A stretch of 22,019 nucleotides of DNA from a virus. The notes below the pieces were generated by a model that saw nothing but the letters and a program-made list of their open reading frames with translations, searched no databases and was not told where the DNA came from. This document shows positions 1 through 7,422 of this stretch, in pieces; the stretch's first letter is position 1, and every line of letters starts with the position of its first letter. Location: positions 12,091 to 34,109 of the IMG/VR virus record IMGVR_UViG_3300000116_000087; one strand, written 5' to 3'. Position numbers and translations under genes: made by a program.

Positions 1-2112
1 GTGACCGTCATTTGCAGACACATGCAAGGTAGAGCTAGGGCTACTAGTCCCCAGACCTAAGCGGCCACTGGAGTCTAGGCGCATCCGCTCATAACTGGTA
101 ATGTCGCCAGTGAGATTTCCTGACGCATTAACAAAGAACTTGAGCGTAGATGCGCCGCTTGTTCCAGCAGTTGCTGAGATTGCAGCAGGAGCATAATTGT
201 TATCGCTTCCGTATGGAGCAAAGTAAATGGTCGCCCTATTGGCGGTGCTATTTCCTGCAATCGGCGTGGCGACCGAAAACTGGCTGTTAGCCCAGGTAAT
301 TGCGGTGGCGTCTGAAATGTTTGATGCAACGTGGAGGGTTGCTTGCTGACTTGACTCGCCTATGCCAATCTTTCCACTTGCGTTGACAAACAACCGCCCA
401 GTGCCATTAGTCGAGATGGCTACTTGGTTCGCTCCAGGTGAATAAACACCCGTATCGGTATCATCAATAAAAGAAATGGAAGGTGCAGCTTGTGTACCGG
501 AAGCAAACAATCCTGTGCTTAAAATTAAACCGCTTATTTCAAGATCTGTGAAAGAACCTGTTACAAAAATTCCACTAGTTGCTTGAATCGTATCTCCAGT
601 AATACTTGTACCCGAAACGTAGGTATATACACCGCTCGTTCCTGAGATTAAATCTCCGGTAATGGTGGCTCCAGATAAGTAAGTGTAGACGCCGCTAGTG
701 CCTGAGACTAAACCGCTTATTTCAAGATCTGTGAAAGAACCTGTTACAAAAATTCCACTAGTTGCTTGAATCGTATCTCCAGTAATACTTGTACCCGAAA
801 CGTAGGTATATACACCGCTCGTTCCTGAGATTAAATCTCCGGTAATGGTGGCTCCAGATAAGTAAGTGTAGACGCCTGAATTTGCTTGAACTAAATTCCC
901 ATTGATTGTCGAGCCGGAAATAATTCCTGAACTTACAATATTTTCGATAAATCCAGTTTGTTCAATAATTAAATTTGATTCGCCTGTTATATTTCCTACG
1001 ACCCTTAGATTTCCACTGATTACTTGATTTTCAATAACCGTGAAATTTCCACTAATTGTTTGATCTCCTTGGAAAGTCATGTTGACAGCGGTTAAGTCTT
1101 GAAAGACTCCCGTCTCAACATCCATACGGTTTGATTGAATATTAGTGCCGGTGATATTAGTAAATACTCCGGAAGTTCCGGAAATATTTGTAAACACTCC
1201 CGACACACCTGTGACTACAGTTGCTGAAACTGCATCTCCCGTGATTGTCGCACCTGAAAGGTGTGCAAATTGTCCCCCTGCTCCTGAAATATTATTTCCT
1301 GTAATGGTTGCTCCTGAAACGTGAGCATATACTCCACTAGTTACCGAAATTAAATCGCCAGTAATAGTTGTGCCTGATACATATGTAAAGATACCACTTG
1401 TGCCATAAATGGAATTTCCAGTAATAGTGTTGCCAGTTATTGTTCCTGTTATATAAGCACCTGACGCAGTTAAAAGTCCGCTTACACCAAGAGCACCACT
1501 TACTGTAAGTGCATCAGTGACAGTAACTCCACTTAACGTAACACTTTGCGCTGTTAAAGTTCCAAATTCGCCAGAGATTCCTGTAACAGTTCCGCCGCTA
1601 ATATAAGCTGCTGTAAAATTAGAAGTTGCAAAATTTAAAGCATTAATTGTATCACCTGTTATAACTGCTCCTGAAAAAAAAGAAGTTACAACACCTGTTG
1701 AATAAGTGAAGGTTGTGCCAGTAAGGGTTACAATTGTGCCAATCTGAATTTCAGATTGGTTAAAAGACGAAGTATTACCTGAAACAATACCTCCACTAAT
1801 AGTTCCGGAAACAATTGCATCATCCTGTACAGTCAGGCCAGAAACGGTGGCAGCATGGGTGACTGTAATTCCAGATGTAGTAGTTAACCCACTTATTGTT
1901 GCGTTGCCGCCAACAATAATATCTCCTGAAAATGTGTTGCCACTAGTATTCTGGAAGTACTGATCCAGATAAACGACTAACTCATCAAATTGAAATTTCT
2001 TATTACGTAAAGAAGGATCTGCTTCGTTAACAGCTACGACTGTAAGCAGATCCTCATCAACAATAGAGCCACCCTCAATACTGGGCATCTCCGTAATTTT
2101 TCTATTAGCCAC
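1..2112 (-). CDS. Tail fibre / adhesin-like protein, 3' end beyond the window
   Basis: Triplet-by-triplet reading shows an uninterrupted frame of 704 codons leaving the left edge, so the C-terminus is missing. I chose GTG 2112 (MANRKITEMPSIEGG), because short MANxKIT-type openings are common in phage fibres. ATG 2088 is an in-frame alternative, but a GGAG abuts it with no spacing. Residues 1 to about 55 form a non-repetitive, probably virion-attaching head (DEDLLTVVAVNEADPSLRNK). Then come many Ser/Gly/Thr-rich repeats of the type SGTxITGDxI and TSGVYTYxSG, typical of beta-structured trimeric fibre shafts. The distal part has IDDTDTGVYSPG, GRLFVNASGKIGIGESS and RLGLGTSSPSSTLHV, motifs common in receptor-binding fibre tips. 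The role, host recognition, is inferred from this architecture. A perfect 168-bp DNA duplication lies inside it. Confidence 0.85.
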   Translation of the reverse strand, partial: MANRKITEMPSIEGGSIVDEDLLTVVAVNEADPSLRNKKFQFDELVVYLDQYFQNTSGNTFSGDIIVGGNATISGLTTTSGITVTHAATVSGLTVQDDAIVSGTISGGIVSGNTSSFNQSEIQIGTIVTLTGTTFTYSTGVVTSFFSGAVITGDTINALNFATSNFTAAYISGGTVTGISGEFGTLTAQSVTLSGVTVTDALTVSGALGVSGLLTASGAYITGTITGNTITGNSIYGTSGIFTYVSGTTITGDLISVTSGVYAHVSGATITGNNISGAGGQFAHLSGATITGDAVSATVVTGVSGVFTNISGTSGVFTNITGTNIQSNRMDVETGVFQDLTAVNMTFQGDQTISGNFTVIENQVISGNLRVVGNITGESNLIIEQTGFIENIVSSGIISGSTINGNLVQANSGVYTYLSGATITGDLISGTSGVYTYVSGTSITGDTIQATSGIFVTGSFTDLEISGLVSGTSGVYTYLSGATITGDLISGTSGVYTYVSGTSITGDTIQATSGIFVTGSFTDLEISGLILSTGLFASGTQAAPSISFIDDTDTGVYSPGANQVAISTNGTGRLFVNASGKIGIGESSQQATLHVASNISDATAITWANSQFSVATPIAGNSTANRATIYFAPYGSDNNYAPAAISATAGTSGASTLKFFVNASGNLTGDITSYERMRLDSSGRLGLGTSSPSSTLHVSANDGH
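526..876. repeat. Perfect 168-bp direct duplication inside the tail-fibre gene
   Basis: Positions 526-693 and 709-876 are identical by eye over 168 bp and are offset by 183 bp, exactly 61 codons, so the reading frame is kept. The copies encode two turns of the fibre-shaft repeat (SGVYTYLSGATITGD and SGVYTYVSGTSITGD). The other shaft repeats in this gene are diverged at DNA level, so this looks like a recent in-frame duplication that lengthened the fibre. Confidence 0.9.
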
Positions 2113-2149
2113 CGAAAATCAAGCAAGTTCTGTTACAATTATAAATCTT

Positions 2150-2575
2150 TTATTTTTCCCTAATCTCAATACGAGATAAAATATCTGTAGAAAATCCCCA
2201 AGCAAATTGGACTCCTGCCAAAATTCCCGTTGACAGTGCCAAAATCAACAGAACTTCTGCTATGGTTAAATTACGCCGTAGATAAACAACATTAGGTTCT
2301 GGCACGGGTTGTTGGTATGTTTGTCTCGGAATTGGCTGAGGACGAGGTGGAGCTTGTGGGGCCTGGGCAATCTGTGGAGGAGGCGTCGGATTTGATTGCG
2401 GCTGCATACCACGAGCTGCAATTGCTTGCTGAATCGCAAGATCTCGTGCGCGTGCCTTCAATGCTTCAATGTTTTCAGGATTAAACATAGGTTCTTGAAG
2501 GCTCTGTTCATATTGTGGCAGCTCTTGTGCTTGAGCAGGAGTGCTGGAAGGGATTTTTTCTTGCATACTAGACAT
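2150..2575 (-). CDS. Proline/glutamine-rich protein with one C-terminal membrane segment
   Basis: A 141-residue protein with no family I recognise. Residues 1-50 are polar. About 55-95 is rich in Pro and Gln (NPTPPPQIAQAPQAPPRP), probably disordered. Residues about 103-128 form a hydrophobic stretch (EVLLILALSTGILAGVQFAW) that fits one transmembrane helix, with charged IEIREK after it. Starts at 2575 and 2566 (Met1, Met4) are both possible; neither has a clear Shine-Dalgarno. It lies just upstream of the fibre gene on the same strand, about 37 bp apart, and diverges from the 2619 operon. It could be a small virion or membrane-associated protein; function unknown. Confidence 0.7.
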   Translation of the reverse strand: MSSMQEKIPSSTPAQAQELPQYEQSLQEPMFNPENIEALKARARDLAIQQAIAARGMQPQSNPTPPPQIAQAPQAPPRPQPIPRQTYQQPVPEPNVVYLRRNLTIAEVLLILALSTGILAGVQFAWGFSTDILSRIEIREK

Positions 2576-2618
2576 TTACTTCGTGTATAGATTAGCATTA
2601 TTAAAAATAAAAAGCGAT

Positions 2619-3056
2619 ATGCCAGATGAAATCTCGCGCTGCCTTAAAAAAATCGGAACTGAGCTTGAAAATGTAAACAAAGCATTAAATAGTATTTGGC
2701 ATAGCCGTTATCAAAACGGAGAGACTGATGTACTAGATCCAAGATGCCACGCCGATGAGTACATCACACTTGAAATATGTGCTAAGAGATTACACGTAAC
2801 TCCACAAACTATAAGGAATTGGATAAAGATAGGCATGCACAACGAAAATAAGGGATGGAAAGCAGGTATTCATTATGTCAACGTTGCCGGAGACGCAAAG
2901 CTTAAAGGATATTTGAGAATTCCCTGGAACAACCTTGTGCAAACTTTTGCAAAAAACCCTGTAGAAAAACAAATTCTCCATAAGGGCATCGGAGGCCGAG
3001 AGCTTTATAAAGATATTCCTAAACCTGACGATGATGTTGATCATCCAAAATTATGA
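2619..3056 (+). CDS. HTH DNA-binding protein, excisionase/MerR-like
   Basis: First gene of a tightly packed plus-strand operon. The frame is open further upstream, but ATG 2619 (MPDEISRCLKK, 145 residues) is the sensible start; the upstream extension would overlap the divergent gene at 2150-2575. Residues about 48-68 (YITLEICAKRLHVTPQTIRN) are a good winged-HTH/excisionase-type helix-turn-helix, followed by a basic, Trp-containing wing (GWKAGIHYVNVAGDAKLKGY). The N-terminus is probably helical. It may regulate the operon or act as a DNA-architectural protein; the target is unknown. It ends with a 4-bp ATGA overlap with the next gene, suggesting translational coupling. Confidence 0.75.
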   Translation: MPDEISRCLKKIGTELENVNKALNSIWHSRYQNGETDVLDPRCHADEYITLEICAKRLHVTPQTIRNWIKIGMHNENKGWKAGIHYVNVAGDAKLKGYLRIPWNNLVQTFAKNPVEKQILHKGIGGRELYKDIPKPDDDVDHPKL

Positions 3057-3508
3057 GCTATAGATTTTACGGATTCGATATAGACGAGGTTACTGTAGAA
3101 AACTATGCAGAGGTGCTGCCTAAATCTTTAGCACGTCAAATAGAAATTTTCTTACCGCCTGAGGGGTCTTTCGCTACGCCCGAGCTCAAGAGATATCTAG
3201 AAATTTTAAAAAATTATGAAGAAGAGGATGAGGGTTCAAGTATGACATTGGCAAACAGGTTGCGCATAGCATTTAGAGATTTAGAGCCCGATACAATTTG
3301 TGGGAAATTCCCAAAAGCAGAGCTGCCTCTTAAGCGAAGACTGAGATGTGTTGCAGAGTATTTGATTAGATCCTCTGAATTTAAAAAACTTAAAGATGAA
3401 AATGGTAAACTCATCAAGAGAAAAGGAGTCTTGGGAAAAATGGTGGTTATCTACCAGCCTCAAACTAAACTCCTCGATTCATTACGTCGTCAAGGTTTAA
3501 TCCAATGA
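3053..3508 (+). CDS. Hypothetical protein of the early/middle operon
   Basis: A 151-residue protein whose ATG overlaps the previous stop and whose stop overlaps the next ATG, each by 4 bp (ATGA), so it sits inside a translationally coupled operon. The N-terminal half is acidic (DIDEVTVENYAEVLPKSL; NYEEEDEG) and the C-terminal half basic (PLKRRLRCVAEYLIRSSEFK; GKLIKRKGVLGK). No membrane segment, signal peptide or catalytic motif was seen. The layout is compatible with a small nucleic-acid-associated or adaptor protein, but I do not recognise a family and assign no function. Confidence 0.75.
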   Translation: MSYRFYGFDIDEVTVENYAEVLPKSLARQIEIFLPPEGSFATPELKRYLEILKNYEEEDEGSSMTLANRLRIAFRDLEPDTICGKFPKAELPLKRRLRCVAEYLIRSSEFKKLKDENGKLIKRKGVLGKMVVIYQPQTKLLDSLRRQGLIQ

Positions 3509-3909
3509 ACAGAAGAGAAAAACTTTTACTTAGTATTTTAGGCAAAGAGCCTGATCTTACTAAGACGAGGATGTTGGACACAACAGTAAAGATAATTCTT
3601 GCTGATTTGGGAAAACAATATGTAAAATTCTGGGAGCTTGAAGGTCCCGGCGTGATGTGCTTTCAGCCTGACCAAGAGCGTTCGATGTTTTATATGACAC
3701 TTAAAGAAGTTCATTCAGCAGAAGAAAGCTGTGAACGTGATGACAACGGTGAACTAGCGGAAACTTTTCGTAAAATTTTAGAGGCAGCACAAAAGATTGA
3801 TCCTACTGAAAAAGCTGCTTATGTAATTAACGATACAAACGGAATTCGTTATTTTGAAATTTGTTATAACACTACTAGTGAAAATTCTCTGGAAGACGTT
3901 GTTCAATGA
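3505..3909 (+). CDS. Hypothetical protein of the early/middle operon
   Basis: A 134-residue protein coupled on both sides by 4-bp ATGA overlaps. It begins with a basic helix-like stretch (MNRREKLLLSILGKEPDLTK) and looks like a compact alpha/beta protein with beta-like strands (QYVKFWELEGPGVMCF; SMFYMTLKEVHSAE) and an acidic C-terminus. There is no recognisable motif, signal peptide or membrane helix. Its place directly before the Dam-like gene suggests a role in phage DNA or nucleotide metabolism, by position only. Confidence 0.75.
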   Translation: MNRREKLLLSILGKEPDLTKTRMLDTTVKIILADLGKQYVKFWELEGPGVMCFQPDQERSMFYMTLKEVHSAEESCERDDNGELAETFRKILEAAQKIDPTEKAAYVINDTNGIRYFEICYNTTSENSLEDVVQ

Positions 3910-4487
3910 GACCTTTTATAGAGAACGAAGATTTTGAATTGATATCAAACTATGACCTAGTGCAAAGTGCCCATGCATTATTGGGTGGTATTGACTTAGA
4001 TGTAGCCAGCTCAGATAAGGCAAACTGTTATGTTTGTGCTGATTCGTACTACACACCATCAATGGATGGTTTAAATGAACAGCCATGGTCAGATAGTATT
4101 TATTTATTTCCTCCCGGAGGCACTTACTTTTGGCAGCATAAAATGCAGCGTTGGAAAAAAACACGCTCTGCATCAGTAACCCTTGCTTCGTCGCAAGCTG
4201 TATGGTTTAGACGAATGCATCGTGAATGGATGAAAGGAAATATAAAACAAGGACTATTCACGACCAATCATTCTGACATGATTCGTTACGACCAACGTAT
4301 ATTCGATTTTCCAATGTGTGTTTTGAAGCATTGTCCGGTCATGATCAAAAACACAAGCCAAGGAGTAGATGAAAGAAAGCAGACTTCAACGACCATAATC
4401 GTTTATATGCCTCCTCACGGCGTGAATACAAAGAACATCGAAAAATTTATCGACATTTATTCTGAAAAGGGCAGAGTTATTTGCTAG
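3906..4487 (+). CDS. Phage Dam-like (N6-adenine methyltransferase-type) protein with altered catalytic loop
   Basis: A 193-residue protein resembling the phage N-6-adenine-methyltransferase family (PF05869 type). Residues about 28-70 carry the family pattern: GGIDLDVASSDKANC, then YYTPSMDGLNEQPW, then the loop position. Where active enzymes have DPPY or NPPY, this protein has LFPPGG followed by TYFWQHKMQRW. The acidic or Asn residue and the aromatic residue of the catalytic tetrapeptide are therefore both absent, while the Pro-Pro is kept. It may bind SAM or DNA without methylating adenine, or modify another target. It follows the previous gene with a 4-bp overlap, and dCTP deaminase starts 26 bp downstream. 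Family assignment is fairly good; activity is uncertain. Confidence 0.65.
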   Translation: MRPFIENEDFELISNYDLVQSAHALLGGIDLDVASSDKANCYVCADSYYTPSMDGLNEQPWSDSIYLFPPGGTYFWQHKMQRWKKTRSASVTLASSQAVWFRRMHREWMKGNIKQGLFTTNHSDMIRYDQRIFDFPMCVLKHCPVMIKNTSQGVDERKQTSTTIIVYMPPHGVNTKNIEKFIDIYSEKGRVIC

Positions 4488-4513
4488 GCTTTTCTTTAAG
4501 CAATACACAGAAT

Positions 4514-5101
4514 ATGACGCTGTTAGCAGACTTTCAAATTCGCGATCTGGCAAACCAAAATAAAATGATCGAACCCTTTGTCGATCATGTGGTGAAAGAG
4601 GAAGAAGGTAACAAAATCCTTAGCTATGGACTAGGTTCCTACGGCTATGATATTCGTCTCGATAGTAAAGAGTGTTTCTTATTTGGGGGTCTTCAAGCAG
4701 GTGTTTGCGACCCGAAAGATTTTGATGAGTCTATTCTAAAACCCTTGGATCTTCACGTAGATGAAAAGGGTAAATTTTTTATCTTGCCGCCTTACGGTTA
4801 TTGCCTTGGTGTTGCAAAAGAAAGGCTTAAGCTTCCAAGAGATGTGACAGTAGTTGCAGTAGGTAAGTCAACTTACGCCCGTTCAGGAATACTGGTTAAC
4901 ATCACACCAGCTGAGGCTTGCTGGGAAGGTTATCTTACTTTAGAAATCAGTAATTGCACTGGGCTTTTTAATAGGATTTATGCAGATGAAGGTATTACAC
5001 AATTGCTATTTATGTCTGGTGAACCTTGTTTTGTAAGTTATCAGGATAGAAAAGGTAAGTATCAAGCACAACCTCATCAAGTTGTATTCTCTAAAGTTTA
5101 G
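4514..5101 (+). CDS. dcd: dCTP deaminase
   Basis: Deaminates dCTP to dUTP, feeding dTTP synthesis for phage replication. ATG 4514 (MTLLADFQIRDL, 195 residues) matches the usual start and length of the family; a TTG at 4481 would add 11 residues overlapping the upstream gene. The core signature is clear: SYGYDIRL (about 41-48), then GKSTYARSGI and TPAEACWEGYLTLEISN (about 120-150), which hold the nucleotide-binding Ser/Arg and the conserved Glu of the TLE motif, then GITQLLF. The usual Gly before WEG is Cys here. A dUTPase or bifunctional DCD-DUT relative cannot be fully excluded, but the overall pattern favours Dcd. Last gene of the operon; its end overlaps the convergent gene by 4 bp. Confidence 0.88.
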   Translation: MTLLADFQIRDLANQNKMIEPFVDHVVKEEEGNKILSYGLGSYGYDIRLDSKECFLFGGLQAGVCDPKDFDESILKPLDLHVDEKGKFFILPPYGYCLGVAKERLKLPRDVTVVAVGKSTYARSGILVNITPAEACWEGYLTLEISNCTGLFNRIYADEGITQLLFMSGEPCFVSYQDRKGKYQAQPHQVVFSKV

Positions 5102-5445
5102 AATCCATAAAACCTTCCAAAACGGAATGATGGTTTCTTGCTTACCATCATTCCACCTGCGCCTGGTTTTCCATAGTTGCGTCCACGGAGGCTCGGCAGC
5201 TCAGTACCATTTACCGTAAATTTACCGATTGGTATGCGTGAATCAAGGTTTGGTTCGTCGTAGTTACGTAGTTTTCGGTATTCACCAGCAGCTTTCGCAC
5301 TTGCTACTCTTCTTCTATTTCTATCTTCAACCACCTCAGGATTAGACCTTTGTTGAAAAGCTCTTCTCGCAGCGTTATTTAGGCGGCGATCATCACCTTC
5401 GAGAAAGCGTGCATCTGCTGAATAAGTAGATTGTATTCTTGTCAA
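5098..5445 (-). CDS. Small basic hypothetical protein
   Basis: A 115-residue, Arg-rich protein (RRLNNAARRAFQQRSN; DRNRRRVASAKAAGEYRKL) ending in KPSFRFGRFYGF. The only early start is TTG 5445; a stop lies two codons before it and no ATG occurs until the C-terminal Met-Met, so the start is uncertain. It converges on dcd with a 4-bp overlap. The charge pattern, with an N-terminal disordered basic half and a Gly/Phe/Arg-rich end, suggests nucleic-acid binding or virion packaging. No family recognised. Confidence 0.6.
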   Translation of the reverse strand: MTRIQSTYSADARFLEGDDRRLNNAARRAFQQRSNPEVVEDRNRRRVASAKAAGEYRKLRNYDEPNLDSRIPIGKFTVNGTELPSLRGRNYGKPGAGGMMVSKKPSFRFGRFYGF

Positions 5446-5497
5446 GGTCTAAATTACTGCCTGTTAATATTATAAAAGGACATAATCAAAGAATAGA

Positions 5498-5992
5498 ATG
5501 TACGACGTAGCTACAAGTTTCCTCGAGAACTTTGCGGGAAGTAATCCTTACGTAAGAAGGTGCGTTACAGGTTGTGATACTAATGGTCAACTTCTTGATA
5601 ATTACTATGCAGACGTTCCGATGTATGATCAATACAACAACGGAATTTCAACATGCGAACAAGGATACAACAGGGAGAATCTGGGGCTAACGGGGAACAA
5701 CCAACCTGTCTTGATGTCTCCGGAAGCAATGGCAGATCAACAAGTGGCTCGGATGCCTGGAAGTCAAGCCTCAGTGGACAGGGGCTTTTACATCGGGAAG
5801 GAGATGGCTCCAGTGATACCAGGACAAGCTCCGGGGGCGAGGCCCGGTCTAACCGGTTACATACCGAGCATGGAGGAAGCGCTGGCGGCGGGAGCGACCA
5901 ACGGAGTTACAGGCTCATTGATGATGGTGGAGATGGGTCCGGACGAGCAGATGATGCAGGAGTCAATGAAACGTCGTGGTTTGATCCGGTAG
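5498..5992 (+). CDS. Hypothetical protein overlapped by the DUF3310 frame
   Basis: A 164-residue protein, ATG 5498, preceded by an AT-rich stretch with TATAAAA (about 5472) that could be a -10 element. It has a Tyr/Asn-rich first half with several Cys (RRCVTGCDTNG; STCEQGYN) and a Pro/Met/Gly-rich second half (APVIPGQAPGARPGLTGYIP; MMVEMGPDEQMMQESM). The second half resembles disordered parts of phage structural proteins. From 5653 to its stop, about 340 bp are also open in the -1 frame, which continues into the DUF3310 domain. Function unknown. Confidence 0.7.
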   Translation: MYDVATSFLENFAGSNPYVRRCVTGCDTNGQLLDNYYADVPMYDQYNNGISTCEQGYNRENLGLTGNNQPVLMSPEAMADQQVARMPGSQASVDRGFYIGKEMAPVIPGQAPGARPGLTGYIPSMEEALAAGATNGVTGSLMMVEMGPDEQMMQESMKRRGLIR

Positions 5993-6252
5993 AAACTGAC
6001 TGTCCTGGAGGAATATGCAGTGTTCCTTGGTCAACTAAAGATTCTATCGACAATGTAAACCATCCTCCGCATTATACAAATGCTGCAGATATCGAATGCA
6101 TTGAAGCAATTGAAGCTCAGCTTACTGAAGAAGAATATAGAGGTTACCTGAAAGGTAATATTGCGAAATATATATGGAGAGAGAGGCATAAAGGGGGAGT
6201 TGAGTCTTTAAAGAAAGCAAACTGGTACTTGCAAAGACTCATTGAAATTTAA
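5653..6252 (+). CDS. DUF3310 (SaV-like) domain protein with long overlapping N-terminal frame
   Basis: The C-terminal 65 residues are a convincing DUF3310/SaV-like domain: VNHPPHYTNAADIECIEAI, then YLKGNIAKYIWRERHKGG, then LKKANWYLQRLI. Such domains are common in phage DNA-metabolism regions; their biochemical role is not established. The N-terminal ~115 residues are Ser/Gly/Asp-rich low complexity and lie in the -1 frame of the 5498-5992 gene. Within this frame I found no ATG, GTG or TTG between 5653 and the domain, so the domain is made either from ATG 5653 (a weak GGA lies 8 nt upstream) or by a -1 frameshift from the upstream gene. The domain is firm; the start is not. Confidence 0.65.
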   Translation: MRTRIQQGESGANGEQPTCLDVSGSNGRSTSGSDAWKSSLSGQGLLHREGDGSSDTRTSSGGEARSNRLHTEHGGSAGGGSDQRSYRLIDDGGDGSGRADDAGVNETSWFDPVETDCPGGICSVPWSTKDSIDNVNHPPHYTNAADIECIEAIEAQLTEEEYRGYLKGNIAKYIWRERHKGGVESLKKANWYLQRLIEI

Positions 6253-6258
6253 ATTAAA

Positions 6259-6552
6259 TCATAAAAAACTTTTAGTGTCTTCATCATCCTCGTCTAACTC
6301 ATCCTGGATGATGTAAGTAGTCAGCTCTGAAAGCTCAATATCAGTAGGAATGTCGAATTGAATATCGACCTGCTCTTCTGCCATTAAAGCTTTCAGGGCA
6401 TTCCACTCCATTAAACGTTGATGGTATAGGTTAAGCAATGCGATGATTAGCTCCTCTCGGTCTAAGGATTGTGCGTGTACTTCTGCTTTACGCATTGCGA
6501 ATTGCATCTCCAAAGGAAGATGAAACTCTTTAGTCTCAGAACTATTCTCCAT
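6259..6552 (-). CDS. nblA: NblA-like phycobilisome degradation adaptor
   Basis: Residues about 10-60 match the NblA pattern (PF04485 type): FHLPLEMQFAMRKAEV, then SLDREELIIALLNLYHQ, then MEWNALKALM. This corresponds to the family's LxLEqqFxxrxxE - SReqlxxxLvxLyxQ - kxNxxKxLL helical hairpin. In cyanobacteria NblA docks phycobiliproteins to the Clp protease and so triggers antenna breakdown; some cyanophages are known to encode it. This copy has 97 residues against about 60 for most NblA, the extra being an acidic C-terminal tail (DELDEDDEDTKSF). ATG 6552 has a strong AGGAG five bases upstream, better than most genes here. It lies next to the lysozyme gene, which starts upstream on the same strand. 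Confidence 0.72.
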   Translation of the reverse strand: MENSSETKEFHLPLEMQFAMRKAEVHAQSLDREELIIALLNLYHQRLMEWNALKALMAEEQVDIQFDIPTDIELSELTTYIIQDELDEDDEDTKSFL

Positions 6553-6576
6553 GTAACTCCTGCACTTTTCTTAATT

Positions 6577-7239
6577 TTACTCTAAAGCATAAAAGACATT
6601 CTCAATATCTTGGTGAAAAGGGAAAAAATGTTTAGTTCCTAATTCGAATTCATTTGCAAATTCGGATAAGACATAAGGATTTACACTTTGTTCAAATTTT
6701 CTAATAGCGTTGACTTGCGCAAGAGATGCCTCGTATTCTCTAAAAGCTTTTAATAAAATGTCAGGAGCTTTACAAAGGTAGCGCTCACAATTACTTAAAA
6801 ATAAATCAGCTTCTTCACGTCTTCTCTCTAGTAATCCTCCGATTACTTTATGCTCTGCATCAAAGATCCAACGGTTAAATTCATGTACAACTTCAGAAAA
6901 ATCTTCTCTCTCAATGGCGTCAACAATTGAGCTATATAAAAACGCATCCCATCCTACTGAATGTATAAAAGAAAGCAACGCATTATGCATACAAGAATCA
7001 ATATCTAAATTAAGAGATTGAACTTGACCATCAATTACATCTAATTCTGAAAGCAAATACTCAAGAGCTTTTTTCTTAGAAACAAGATGTCCTTTTAGGA
7101 CTGGTGATCCGTCTGGATAAAACTCAGAGCCATAACCAATCGTATAAGGAGCTGCTCCTGTTAAAGGATCAGGACATGCACGCTCATTAAAACCTTCGTA
7201 CTTTTTTACAATACAAATAGCGGACGAAAAATCGTGCAT
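6577..7239 (-). CDS. GH24 phage lysozyme (endolysin)
   Basis: Hydrolyses the glycan strands of host peptidoglycan, probably for lysis. The N-terminal domain has the GH24 pattern: KKYEGF with the catalytic Glu, then eight residues, the Asp of PDPLTGAAPYTIGYGS, and the Thr of TIGYG. Further family marks follow: ALLSFIHSVGWDAF, FNRWIFD and GGLLERRREEADLFL. The catalytic domain is about 150 residues; the remaining ~70 C-terminal residues match nothing I know. No signal peptide was seen, so a holin is expected elsewhere. ATG 7239 (MHDFSS) is the preferred start; GTG 7248 would add three residues. An AATAAATAG element about 30 bases upstream resembles a late-promoter core. Confidence 0.85.
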   Translation of the reverse strand: MHDFSSAICIVKKYEGFNERACPDPLTGAAPYTIGYGSEFYPDGSPVLKGHLVSKKKALEYLLSELDVIDGQVQSLNLDIDSCMHNALLSFIHSVGWDAFLYSSIVDAIEREDFSEVVHEFNRWIFDAEHKVIGGLLERRREEADLFLSNCERYLCKAPDILLKAFREYEASLAQVNAIRKFEQSVNPYVLSEFANEFELGTKHFFPFHQDIENVFYALE

Positions 7240-7269
7240 GATAAACACAAATCTCAGCCAATTATAAAC

Positions 7270-7278
7270 TATTTATTT
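7270..7278 (-). promoter_or_regulatory. Possible late promoter upstream of the lysozyme gene
   Basis: On the minus strand this reads AATAAATAG, close to the TATAAATA core of T4-type late promoters, and lies about 30 bases before ATG 7239. It overlaps the end of the small upstream gene. T4-type late transcription has not been shown for this phage, so the reading is tentative. Confidence 0.3.
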
Positions 7279-7386
7279 ACCTTGGCCTCGTAATTTTTTT
7301 CGCGTTCCTTTTGGTTTTGAATGTTTACCATTACCTTGTCTAGTTTTCTTAGGCTTTGCCTCTACGTATGTACCACCTTTTAACAT
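7273..7386 (-). CDS. Small, strongly basic 37-residue protein
   Basis: ATG 7386 opens a 37-codon frame ending in TAA at 7273-7275, with the sequence MLKGGTYVEAKPKKTRQGNG followed by a KHSKPKGTRKKLRGQGK tail. About a third of the residues are Lys or Arg. No Shine-Dalgarno was seen. I recall similar GxGKHSKxxxxxKKxRGQG miniproteins in cyanophage genomes, but cannot verify this here. It sits between the lysozyme and another small basic protein on the same strand, so it is probably co-transcribed with them. A DNA- or RNA-binding or packaged role is plausible, not shown. Confidence 0.6.
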   Translation of the reverse strand: MLKGGTYVEAKPKKTRQGNGKHSKPKGTRKKLRGQGK

Positions 7387-7422
7387 TTAATGAGTGCATC
7401 TACAATGAGCATAACACTTATG

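Noticed and set aside
526-1440. Regular repeats that at first sight could be a CRISPR array or other non-coding repeat
   Set aside because: The repeats keep one uninterrupted minus-strand frame and encode fibre-shaft motifs; there are no unique spacers of constant length.
5960-5992. A classical slippery heptamer for -1 frameshifting before the 5498 gene's stop
   Set aside because: No X-XXY-YYZ site was found near the end of that gene; the best candidate, TGGTTTG, fits poorly, so frameshifting stays only one option.
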